A stretch of DNA of 64,000 nucleotides from Microvirga sp. ACRRW (lineage in GTDB: Bacteria > Pseudomonadota > Alphaproteobacteria > Rhizobiales > Beijerinckiaceae), in NCBI RefSeq assembly GCF_022346925.1, contig NZ_JAKRNJ010000004.1:124001-188000 (forward strand), read 5' to 3'. This document shows positions 45,039-53,072 of the stretch, in pieces. How positions within the stretch are numbered: position 1 is the first letter of the stretch; each line of letters begins with the position of its first letter. The notes beneath the pieces were generated by a model. It made no database searches. It was not told where the DNA came from and saw nothing but the letters and a program-made list of their open reading frames with translations. The position numbers and the translations under genes were made by a program.

Positions 45039-45398
45039 CTAGGCGCAGGCGGGGAGAATGAAGGCAGCGATCCCATGCCACAGGATTACGACGAGCGAGA
45101 AGCCGTTGATGAGAATTGCGACATGGCCCATGAAGCTATCCGTCATGGTAGCCGACTGCTTCGCGTTCTGCCGATGCTCCTTGGCAGACCATATGGTTGT
45201 GATGGCTGTCGCGGCGAATGTGACGAGCGTCGCTGATAGAATTGTTGCAGGGATAACCTCAAAACCGAAAATCCTCGCATCCGCCCATCCGCGTCCGCAC
45301 AGGGTCGATGTCACCCCATAAATGACGGTGAATTGAACGGCCCAGGCGATGAGGCCGGCCAGCATCAGGAGAACCTGCCCCGTCCGCCCTCCGATCAT
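45039..45398 (-). CDS. small membrane protein at the end of the caa3 oxidase operon
   Basis: The 119-residue protein has three to four hydrophobic helices (LLMLAGLIAWAVQFTVIYGV, IPATILSATLVTFAATAITT, HVAILINGFSLVVILWHGIA). Its start codon overlaps the oxidase subunit I/III stop by one base, so it is translated with it. I do not recognise a named family; a short subunit or assembly factor of the oxidase is the natural guess from position. Confidence 0.7.
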   Translation of the reverse strand: MIGGRTGQVLLMLAGLIAWAVQFTVIYGVTSTLCGRGWADARIFGFEVIPATILSATLVTFAATAITTIWSAKEHRQNAKQSATMTDSFMGHVAILINGFSLVVILWHGIAAFILPACA

Positions 45399-47965
45399 CA
45401 GATCCCTCCCGTCAGGCGCGGGAAGCCGTGGACGACGAGGACAGCGGCGAGGCCCTGCCCTATCGTGTAGTACCAGAACAGCATGGTGTTATCGAAGGTC
45501 GTCCGGCGCACGCTGTCGAGCCGTCCCGCCAGCCAGCGGGCGATGGTGTAGATGGCCATGATGAATGTCGTCAGGACGAAGAAGATCTGCAGGGATATGA
45601 TGGCGTAGACCGCCGCGCCGTAGGCGTGGGCCGATGGACTCAACTCCGTTTGCCACTGGGCCCAGAGATCGATGGAGATAGCGCCGCACAGGAACAGAAG
45701 CGCCGCACCGATCAGAGCCGGGACTGAGCGCGGGCTTCGCCGGTCATCACCACGCAGTTGCCGGCTGGCGACTGCGATCAGGATAGCGCTGATGCCATAG
45801 AGGAGCGCCGAAAGAACCGGCCAGATCCAATCGGGGATTCGGACATCCTGCGGTGGCCAGGCATTTGGGTTCACGAGCCAGAGAAACAGATAGGAGAAGA
45901 TCAGACAGGTGAAAACCATTCCCGAGACGACCATGAGAACGATCATTGCCCACCAGGAATGGCTCGTCGGTCCCGTAACATAGACAGGCACCACGATGCC
46001 GCCGCCGATATCCGCGGGCGGACGAACCGGACCTGGATCCGTTTCCCAGAGCCACCAGATCACGCAGCCCACGGCGATCACGCCGCAGACAGCCGATGTG
46101 AGAACGAACTTCACCGTCAGGAGCAGAAAGAAGGCAGCGGTGAACACGGCAGCCAAGACCGGTTGCCAGCCTGGCCCTGGGATTTGCAGGATATATTGCG
46201 GTCGCGCATCGAACGGGCTCGTCACCAATGCCTCACGACCGCCGGTGGCCGTTCCGGGAAGGTAATAGCGGCCGTCCTCTACGTCCTTCGGCAAACTCGG
46301 CTGGTCCCACAGAGGATCGCGACTGGCGACGGAAGGGATGCTTCGCGTCGCGTAATTGCCGTTCGGGAGCCATTCCAGAGTACCGGCGTTCCAGACGTTG
46401 CCGGCATTGTCCTCAGATGCGAAACGGAATTTGCGGGCAAAGTCGAAGATAAAGATCGCGACACCGGCGGCTATCATAAAGGCGCCGACGGTGGAGATGA
46501 AATTGAGAGCATCCCACCCCATTCCAACCGGATAGGTATAGACCCGGCGCGGCATGCCAATGAGGCCGGTGATGTGCATTGGCAGGAAGGTCACATTCAC
46601 GCCGAGGAACATGAGACCGAAGACCCAGCGCCCCAGTCGCTCCGACAGAGCCCTCTTGCTGGCCACCGGAACCCAATAATAAAAGGCGGCGAACAGCGGA
46701 AAGACCATGCCGCCGATCAGCACGTAATGCAGATGCGCGACGACGAAGTAGCTGTCATGCGCCTGCCAGTCGAAGGGAGCCATCGCCACCATCACGCCGG
46801 TAAGCCCGCCAAGCGTGAAGATGAAGAGAAACCCGATCACGAAAAGCGACGGCGTCGTCAGCTTCATGCGGCCGGAGGCGATGGTGGCGATCCAGGCGAA
46901 TACCTGAATGCCGCTTGGCACCGCAACGGCCGTGCTGGCAGCCGAGAAAAAACTCAAGGACATCTTCGGCAGGCCGGTTGCAAACATGTGGTGCACCCAC
47001 AGGCCGAAGGAGAGGAATCCCGTGGCGAGGAGGGCCAGTACGATTAGGCGGTAGCCGACGATCGGGGTCTGGGCCATTGTCGGCACGATCATCGAGACCA
47101 TGCCAGTGGCGGGAAGAAAGATGATGTAGACCTCCGGATGGCCGAAAAACCAGAACAGGTGCTGCCACAGCAGAGGATCGCCGCCCCTTTCCGCGATGAA
47201 GAACGGCCAGTCGAAAGCACGCTCCATCTCGAGCAGCAGCGTCGCGAGAATGACCGCAGGAAAGCCGATGACGATCATGACTGCGAAGACGAGCATTGCC
47301 CATGAATAAATAGGCAATTTGTCGAGGCTCATGCCGACCGCGCGGGTCTTCATCACGCCGACTATGATTTCGATGGCCCCTGCAATGGCCGAAATCTCAA
47401 TGAAACCGATGCCGAGCAACCACCAATCCGCGTTGTCGGCGGGTGAATATTTGGTGCCGGTGAGCGGTGGATACATGAACCACCCGCCATTGGGCGCGAG
47501 GCCGAAGAAGATCGTTCCGAAGAACACGAGCCCACCGACGAAATACGCCCAAAAGGCATAAGCCGAGAGGCGCGGAAACGGCAGGTCGCGCGCGGCCTGC
47601 ATGTTCGGCAACAGATAAACGCTGGCCGCCTCCACGGCCGGAACAGCGAAGAGAAACATCATCACCGTGCCATGCATGGTGAAGAGCTGATTGTAGAGAT
47701 CGTGTCCGACGAAATCGCTCTCCGGCAGCGCAAGCTGCGTGCGCATGATCAGCGAAAGAATACCTGCCAGAATGAAGAACAGGAAGGCTGTGCCGACATA
47801 CCACAGGCCCACATATGTGTTGTTGACGGCCGTGATGAAGCTCAAGCCTTGCGGGGCCTTCCATGCCTTTTTCAGCGCCTCGAATTCCCCCTGCGGACGC
47901 GGCAGCGGATTGGGAAATTCGGGCTCGCCGCGCTCGAAGGATCGCGGGTTCTCGGGTGCGTTCAT
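45398..47965 (-). CDS. ctaD: cytochrome c oxidase, fused subunits I and III (caa3-type)
   Basis: The protein has 855 residues. ATG 47965 (MNAPENPRSF) overlaps the subunit II stop by 4 bases; the longer frame lies inside subunit II. Residues about 40-560 are subunit I: low-spin heme His in TMHGTVMMF, the Cu-B His and proton Glu in GHPEVYIIFLP, the His pair in LWVHHMF, and heme ligands in HDSYFVVAHLHYV. Residues about 640-855 are a subunit III module (HSWWAMIVLMVVSGMVF and on). It reduces oxygen to water and pumps protons in the inner membrane. Heme A synthesis and assembly genes are not in the window. Confidence 0.92.
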   Translation of the reverse strand: MNAPENPRSFERGEPEFPNPLPRPQGEFEALKKAWKAPQGLSFITAVNNTYVGLWYVGTAFLFFILAGILSLIMRTQLALPESDFVGHDLYNQLFTMHGTVMMFLFAVPAVEAASVYLLPNMQAARDLPFPRLSAYAFWAYFVGGLVFFGTIFFGLAPNGGWFMYPPLTGTKYSPADNADWWLLGIGFIEISAIAGAIEIIVGVMKTRAVGMSLDKLPIYSWAMLVFAVMIVIGFPAVILATLLLEMERAFDWPFFIAERGGDPLLWQHLFWFFGHPEVYIIFLPATGMVSMIVPTMAQTPIVGYRLIVLALLATGFLSFGLWVHHMFATGLPKMSLSFFSAASTAVAVPSGIQVFAWIATIASGRMKLTTPSLFVIGFLFIFTLGGLTGVMVAMAPFDWQAHDSYFVVAHLHYVLIGGMVFPLFAAFYYWVPVASKRALSERLGRWVFGLMFLGVNVTFLPMHITGLIGMPRRVYTYPVGMGWDALNFISTVGAFMIAAGVAIFIFDFARKFRFASEDNAGNVWNAGTLEWLPNGNYATRSIPSVASRDPLWDQPSLPKDVEDGRYYLPGTATGGREALVTSPFDARPQYILQIPGPGWQPVLAAVFTAAFFLLLTVKFVLTSAVCGVIAVGCVIWWLWETDPGPVRPPADIGGGIVVPVYVTGPTSHSWWAMIVLMVVSGMVFTCLIFSYLFLWLVNPNAWPPQDVRIPDWIWPVLSALLYGISAILIAVASRQLRGDDRRSPRSVPALIGAALLFLCGAISIDLWAQWQTELSPSAHAYGAAVYAIISLQIFFVLTTFIMAIYTIARWLAGRLDSVRRTTFDNTMLFWYYTIGQGLAAVLVVHGFPRLTGGI

Positions 47966-48990
47966 TTCAGGCTTTCCATGTACCCGGCTAGGGCGCGAAG
48001 ATCCTCTCCGCTCAAGGAACCGTAAGAGGGCATCCGCGCACCCGGCTTGATATGCTGCGTGTTGGCGATCCAGCCTGCCAGCGTGCCGACATTGTTCGGG
48101 AATTGACCTGCGCCGATGGTTCTGCGGCTTCCCACATGGGTCAGGTCTGGACCGAACTGTCCATTGGCGCCGGTCCCGCGCACCGTATGGCAGGAACCGC
48201 ATCCACCGGCGCGGAACAAGTCCCGGCCACGTGCAAGCAACGGAAACTCAGGCTCCCGCGCGAGCTTTTCCTGCTCTGCCCGCCACGCATCGAAAGCCGC
48301 AGGCTCCAGTGCGATCACATCGAACGCCATGCGGGCATGTTGGTCGCCGCAGAATTCTGCACAGACACCGCGATAGACCCCAGGCCTCTCCGCTGTGAAA
48401 TTGAGGCGATTGATGCGACCCGGGATCATGTCGATCTTGCCTCCGAAATTCGGGATCCAGAAGCTATGAATCACATCGGCGCTCGCGACCGACACGGCGA
48501 TGGAGCGGCCAATTGGAACAACGATTTCATTCGCTGTCGAGACCTCCGGCTGCTCGCCATCCGCCGGATAGCGGACTCTCCACCAATATTGCTCCCCGAC
48601 CACCTCGATGGGGAGCGCACCCGCTTGTGGAACATCGGTGTCACGCATGACGACGAGCCCATAAGGCAGAAGTGCGGACAACGTCACAATCGGAAAGACA
48701 AGTCCGCCGTAAAGGATCGTCTGGCGGCCGCCGAGCCATCTGCGTCGGTCGTGCGGAGCAAAGATCGCGTAGAGCAGGAGCGTCGTAACCACCAGGAAGA
48801 TAAGGGTGCCGCCCACCGTCATGATGATCGTGAGCCAGTAAATCCTAGATGCGTCGCCTCCGGCCGGGTCGAGGGCCGATTGCATCCCACTGCATCCTAT
48901 GAGGGGAAGCACGCACAAAAGGGCTGTCGCGCCCTTCGCAGAGGTGCGCAACTGTCCATGAAGGCTATTCCGTCTCGCTTCAAGGTCCAT
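47962..48990 (-). CDS. ctaC: cytochrome c oxidase subunit II with C-terminal cytochrome c (caa3-type)
   Basis: The 342-residue protein has a lipoprotein-like head (LLCVLPLIGC, Cys as lipidation site) and two membrane helices. The cupredoxin domain has the Cu-A ligands: VIHSFW (His) and VCAEFCGDQHARM (Cys, Cys, His, Met). The C-terminal cytochrome c has CGSCHTVRG and a distal Met in KPGARMPSYG. The tethered heme marks caa3 rather than aa3 oxidases. It takes electrons from the ACIII cytochromes encoded at 49.2-56.6 kb and passes them to subunit I. Confidence 0.92.
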   Translation of the reverse strand: MDLEARRNSLHGQLRTSAKGATALLCVLPLIGCSGMQSALDPAGGDASRIYWLTIIMTVGGTLIFLVVTTLLLYAIFAPHDRRRWLGGRQTILYGGLVFPIVTLSALLPYGLVVMRDTDVPQAGALPIEVVGEQYWWRVRYPADGEQPEVSTANEIVVPIGRSIAVSVASADVIHSFWIPNFGGKIDMIPGRINRLNFTAERPGVYRGVCAEFCGDQHARMAFDVIALEPAAFDAWRAEQEKLAREPEFPLLARGRDLFRAGGCGSCHTVRGTGANGQFGPDLTHVGSRRTIGAGQFPNNVGTLAGWIANTQHIKPGARMPSYGSLSGEDLRALAGYMESLK

Positions 48991-49216
48991 TCGCCCTCAA
49001 TGGGTCTTTATGCGTTGAACGACAAAGCTTGGCCGTGAAGCTTGGTTCCCTTGAAACATCCAGCTTTGGGTTCACGAAAACGTTCTTGGCTTATCATTGC
49101 CGCCTACCCGCTCGGTTCATGATGTAAGTTCAAGGTTATGTGGGGCGATCCGGACGCTCGGGAACGGAAATGGAGCCTGCCGGTTGCTTCATCGAAGCTC
49201 CGCGAAGCAAAATTTC

Positions 49217-49762
49217 ATGATCAAGCGCCCCCTCACCCGTTTGCTGATTCTTCCGGCCCTCATAGGGCTGGCGGCCTGCAGCGATCAGCAGGAGCAAGCT
49301 GCCATTGTGCAAATTGCCGACGGGGAGCCTGAGCAGGGACGTGCCTTCATCCAGTCCTATGGTTGCGGCGCCTGCCACACGATCGACGGCATCCGTGGCG
49401 CGCGAGGCAAAGTCGGGCCGCCGCTCGAAGACTATGCGCAGCAGCACCTCCTCGCTGGCTTTATGCCGAACACGCCGCGTAATCTGATTGCCTGGCTGAT
49501 GGATCCGGTTTCGCTGAAGCCCCAAACCGGAATGCCATCGCAAGGCGTGACGGAGACGGAGGCTCGACACATCGCTGCCTATCTCTACTCATTGGGCAGC
49601 GATGGGGTGCAGGTTTACCCGAACGGTCCTCCTCTCCCGCTTCGCGGCTCCGGCGAGAGAGCAGTCGAGGTTCCTGGTTCAACGATACTGCCTTCTGAGA
49701 CGGACTCACGCACGCGCCGCATCGTTCCGAAGCACAATGCAGGCCCAGGTTTCGATAACTAG
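49217..49762 (+). CDS. monoheme cytochrome c lipoprotein
   Basis: The protein has 181 residues from ATG 49217. The signal peptide ends in a lipobox (ALIGLAAC), so it is anchored in the membrane facing the periplasm. It has one heme site, CGACHTIDG, and a distal Met in TGMPSQGV. It lies between the oxidase and ACIII operons but on the opposite strand. It is the likely electron shuttle between ACIII and caa3 oxidase. The upstream 120 bases in the same frame have no conserved character. Confidence 0.87.
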   Translation: MIKRPLTRLLILPALIGLAACSDQQEQAAIVQIADGEPEQGRAFIQSYGCGACHTIDGIRGARGKVGPPLEDYAQQHLLAGFMPNTPRNLIAWLMDPVSLKPQTGMPSQGVTETEARHIAAYLYSLGSDGVQVYPNGPPLPLRGSGERAVEVPGSTILPSETDSRTRRIVPKHNAGPGFDN

Positions 49763-49787
49763 CTTTCTGTTTTTTTAAGCGATGCGA

Positions 49788-50738
49788 TCAGGGCTCAGCC
49801 GCTGCCTCCTCGGCATAACTCGGGCGCCTTTTCATCACCAGGATGAAGCCTGCAATCCAGAGACAGATCATGCCGACAATGAGGCCGATACCCAGCCAAG
49901 AGAAAGTCACCATTGGCTGCAGAATCCAGAGCGTATGGATGCCATGATACAGAAGCACGAGAGCGCTTCCCCCAATCATCGCAGCCCGGCTGACGCCGGA
50001 CGGAACCAGAACCACGATGGCACCCAGAATCAACAGAGAGGAAACGGTGAGAAGCCTCAAATCCCAAGGATCGGAGCGCCTCAAGTACCATTCTGCTCCC
50101 TGCGGCAGATTGGCGAGCCAGACGATGATGAACTGCGCGAACCACGTCCAGACAGTCAGAAGCGCCAGTGTCAGCAACGCGCGCTCGAGACTGGCCATCC
50201 GCCGTGGCGAAGCCGGGTCTGGTTTCAGAAAATTCACGAGGATGGCACCGGCCAGTGCGGCAAGGACCTGAGCGAGACCAAAGGCAAATCCGAACAAGCT
50301 CGACCACCAATGCGGCTCGCGCGACAGCACCCAATCGTAAGCTGCGAAACTCATGATGGGCGTCAGCAGGCCGAGCCCGACAGCGCTTGCCCGGCGCACA
50401 TGCCGGGTGCGGATCAGCCAAAATGCCATGCCGAAGCAGACCAGCAGGTAGAGCGCGCTCCTCATCAGGAAAAAGCCTGGGCTTAAGAATAGGGCTCGTG
50501 CTGGCGGCAAGCCGCTCCTTTCACTGACCCAGGGGAAGAGTTGCTCGATCCCAATAGCAACTGGAATGCCCAGAATGAGGACCAAAGGAATCATCAACGC
50601 TGCCGCTTCGACCTCCGCTCGGATCGGAGCGAACCAATGCTCATTCATGAGGTGGCCGAGCATCAGAACAACGAGGCTGCCCATCGAGATTCCGGCAAGC
50701 CCAACGAAAGCGACGTAGAGAGCCTCCGTGACATTCAT
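49788..50738 (-). CDS. actF: alternative complex III subunit F (NrfD-like membrane protein)
   Basis: The 316-residue polytopic protein has about ten hydrophobic helices and blocks seen in ActF (FFLMRSALYLLVCFGMAFWL, YDWVLSREPHWWSSLFGFAF). It is shorter than many ActF proteins of about 400 residues. In ACIII it forms part of the quinol-oxidising membrane domain with ActC. Its start overlaps the actE stop by 4 bases. The order A-B-C-D-E-F matches known act operons. Confidence 0.85.
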   Translation of the reverse strand: MNVTEALYVAFVGLAGISMGSLVVLMLGHLMNEHWFAPIRAEVEAAALMIPLVLILGIPVAIGIEQLFPWVSERSGLPPARALFLSPGFFLMRSALYLLVCFGMAFWLIRTRHVRRASAVGLGLLTPIMSFAAYDWVLSREPHWWSSLFGFAFGLAQVLAALAGAILVNFLKPDPASPRRMASLERALLTLALLTVWTWFAQFIIVWLANLPQGAEWYLRRSDPWDLRLLTVSSLLILGAIVVLVPSGVSRAAMIGGSALVLLYHGIHTLWILQPMVTFSWLGIGLIVGMICLWIAGFILVMKRRPSYAEEAAAEP

Positions 50739-51229
50739 GGAGATACCGCTCCCTGGCGTATCGGTGCGCCACTCTCCGCTTGAAGCTTCTTGATATAATG
50801 AGCGATGGCCCAGCGCTCCTCTGGCAGGAGGCGATCTGCATAAGAGAACATCCGCCCCTTGCCTTGAGTGATCACCGTGACGATCTGCTCGGGAGAGAGA
50901 GTTCTCACGCGCTCCTCATGATAGGAGGGTGGAGGCAAAAACCCTCGCGAGACCACCGTTCCATCTCCTCGGCCGCTCAAGCCATGGCATGGCGAGCAGA
51001 AGGCGCGGAAGCGATCTTCGCCTTTCACAAGAAGAGCTGGGGTCACCTGCGGACCCGGCGGCGCGAGCGCCGCGTTCTGCGCAGCGGTTCCCTTCACAAT
51101 GACACCTGGAGGAACGGGAACAAATGGCCGCTGGACGGTGCGGGTCGAGGCAACGGCATCCCGCTGCTCCGTGCCGGAATCGCAGGCCGCCAGCAACACG
51201 AAACAGATAATAGCAACAGCTAGTCGCAT
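50735..51229 (-). CDS. actE: alternative complex III subunit E (monoheme cytochrome c)
   Basis: The protein has 164 residues from ATG 51229. It has a lipoprotein signal (AVAIICFVLLAACDSG), a heme site CSPCHGLSGRG and a distal Met in KGRMFSYADRL. The longer in-frame extension to 51481 lies inside actD and has no signal sequence. It passes electrons from the pentaheme ActA toward the oxidase. The start overlaps the actD stop by 10 bases. Confidence 0.87.
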   Translation of the reverse strand: MRLAVAIICFVLLAACDSGTEQRDAVASTRTVQRPFVPVPPGVIVKGTAAQNAALAPPGPQVTPALLVKGEDRFRAFCSPCHGLSGRGDGTVVSRGFLPPPSYHEERVRTLSPEQIVTVITQGKGRMFSYADRLLPEERWAIAHYIKKLQAESGAPIRQGAVSP

Positions 51230-51759
51230 GCCGGCACCTCCCGCACCGACGTCGGCAGCTGCGCTTCGAGAAAGCACCGGACCCCATCGGGCTCGAAGAG
51301 CGGGTCGCTGCCTAGGATGCAGAGAAAAAACCGGTCTTCCGAAGCGCGCTTGAAGTCGTGCACCGAAAAGACCGGGTGATGCAGACGCGGCAACCGAAGG
51401 ATGAGAAGCAGGCCGAGTAAGGTTGCAGTTCCCGCCCAGAGAATGGCAACGATCAACGTGGAGGGAATGAAAGTGGGCCACGAATTGAGCGGCCGCCCTC
51501 CGACATTCAGCGGGTAATCAATAGCGTTCATCCAATATTGCGCACCATATTGCAGACCTGCGCCGATCAGCCCGGCAACAAGCGCGATCCAGGGAATGGC
51601 AGTTGTGCGTGTGCCCATCTCCCGAGCAAGGTCTGTGAGAGGAAATGGGCTAAATGCATCGATCTGCGTGAAACCTGCGCGCTTTGCCCTTCTGACGGCA
51701 TCCGCCAAGGCATCCGGTGTCTCGAACTCAGCTATGATACCGTAGATGTCCTGCGTCAT
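51220..51759 (-). CDS. actD: alternative complex III subunit D (DUF3341)
   Basis: The protein has 179 residues. The DUF3341 pattern is clear: YGIIAEFETPDALADAVRRA at the start, TDAFSPFP-like QIDAFSPFPLTDL, then two helices (TTAIPWIALVAGLIGAGLQY and STLIVAILWAGTATLLGLLL). It is a small structural subunit between the membrane and soluble parts of ACIII. The ATG overlaps the actC stop by 4 bases. Confidence 0.88.
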   Translation of the reverse strand: MTQDIYGIIAEFETPDALADAVRRAKRAGFTQIDAFSPFPLTDLAREMGTRTTAIPWIALVAGLIGAGLQYGAQYWMNAIDYPLNVGGRPLNSWPTFIPSTLIVAILWAGTATLLGLLLILRLPRLHHPVFSVHDFKRASEDRFFLCILGSDPLFEPDGVRCFLEAQLPTSVREVPACD

Positions 51760-53069
51760 GCAGACTTCTCCAGATGCTCATCATGCCGGATTTCGAACAT
51801 CGAGACCACGGGCAAGAACCGCACGAAGAGGAGCAAAAGAGCGACGAACAATCCGAGAGACCCTAAGAACAGCGCGACCTCAGGAAGCGTCGGGCTATAA
51901 GATCGCCCGATCGACGGCAGGTGATCCGTCTCAAGGCCTGCGACGATAATCGAGAACCGGTCGAACCATATGGCGATGCCGATGGAAAATCCGACAAAGA
52001 CACCGGCGACGGTGCTTTGACGCGCGGCTTTGAACCAGAGCAGTTGTGGAAAGAGAACGCCGTAGGCAATAGCTGTCCAGTAAAGGCCGGCATAATCTCC
52101 GATCATGCGGTTGAAAGTCGCCTCTTGTGCCAAGCTATCCGCCAGAAGTGCGGAGATGATCTCATCCAGATAAAGATAACCCGACACGAGGGCGCTCGTG
52201 AGGACGAATTTGCCGAGAAGATCGATGTCTACCTCATCGATGTAACGTCCAAGCTGCAGCCCCCAGCGTAGGAGCACGGCGACGAGGAGAACAATAGATA
52301 GTCCCTGCGATAGCCCCGTAGCTACGAAGTGGAGCGGCTGGCGTGTTTCGTGCCAGTCGGGCACCAGCGTAACGGCAAACTCGAAAGCCACTGTGCTCTG
52401 CATAATGAGGATCAGGGGCAGCACGAGGATGGCGACAAGACGATAGGCGCGCTGGTGATAAGCCCAATGACGCACTGACCCGCGCCAGCCGAGCGCGAAG
52501 ATTCCGTAGATCTTTTGCACCGTCTTATGCCGCGCGCGATCCCGCAAGGTCGCGAGATCGGGAATGAGGCCTACATACCAAAGCAGGCTTGTAACGATGA
52601 CATGGGTGCTGATTGCCCAGAAATCCCACGTCAATGTGCTGCGGAATTGCGGCCATACCTCGAAAGTCGCGGGGTATGGAAACGTCCAATAAAACAGCCA
52701 TGGACGCCCGAGGTGAAAGATTGGAAAAATGCCCGCGCAGAGAACGGCGAAGAACGCAACACCTTCGGCAAAGCGGTTGACCGCCGTCCGCAGATCGTGC
52801 CGACGCAGAACGAGAATAGCGGCGAACAGACTCGCACCATTGGCAATGCCGATCCACCAGGCATAGTTGATCAGGTCGAAACCCCAGACGAAGGGAATAT
52901 TCACGCCCCAGATGCCGACGCCCAGGAGCGCGACTGAAACCAGCGCATAAACGAGCAAAAGAACGAGAGCGCCGGAGATGGCCAGCGCAATCCACCAAAC
53001 CAAGCCGAAACGGCGGAAGAGCGCGACATCAGCAACCCGGCTCGTGCTGGACTGTGCATTGCTGCTCAT
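51756..53069 (-). CDS. actC: alternative complex III subunit C (NrfD-like quinol-binding membrane subunit)
   Basis: The 437-residue protein has about ten hydrophobic helices and the NrfD/PsrC pattern (VWWIALAISGALVLLLVYAL, GFDLINYAWWIGIANGASLF, IFPIFHLGRPWLFYW). In ACIII, ActC oxidises quinol and is thought to couple this to proton movement. It starts 3 bases after the actB stop and overlaps actD. It keeps the conserved H and D residues of the helix bundle as far as can be judged by eye. Confidence 0.9.
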   Translation of the reverse strand: MSSNAQSSTSRVADVALFRRFGLVWWIALAISGALVLLLVYALVSVALLGVGIWGVNIPFVWGFDLINYAWWIGIANGASLFAAILVLRRHDLRTAVNRFAEGVAFFAVLCAGIFPIFHLGRPWLFYWTFPYPATFEVWPQFRSTLTWDFWAISTHVIVTSLLWYVGLIPDLATLRDRARHKTVQKIYGIFALGWRGSVRHWAYHQRAYRLVAILVLPLILIMQSTVAFEFAVTLVPDWHETRQPLHFVATGLSQGLSIVLLVAVLLRWGLQLGRYIDEVDIDLLGKFVLTSALVSGYLYLDEIISALLADSLAQEATFNRMIGDYAGLYWTAIAYGVLFPQLLWFKAARQSTVAGVFVGFSIGIAIWFDRFSIIVAGLETDHLPSIGRSYSPTLPEVALFLGSLGLFVALLLLFVRFLPVVSMFEIRHDEHLEKSA

Positions 53070-53072
53070 CGG

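Noticed and set aside
45758-47047. 429-codon plus-strand open frame
   Set aside because: Antisense to the fused oxidase subunit, which has all heme and copper ligands.
47966-48202. N-terminal extension of the oxidase subunit I/III frame
   Set aside because: It lies inside the cytochrome c domain of subunit II and lacks conservation; ATG 47965 fits the usual 4-base overlap.
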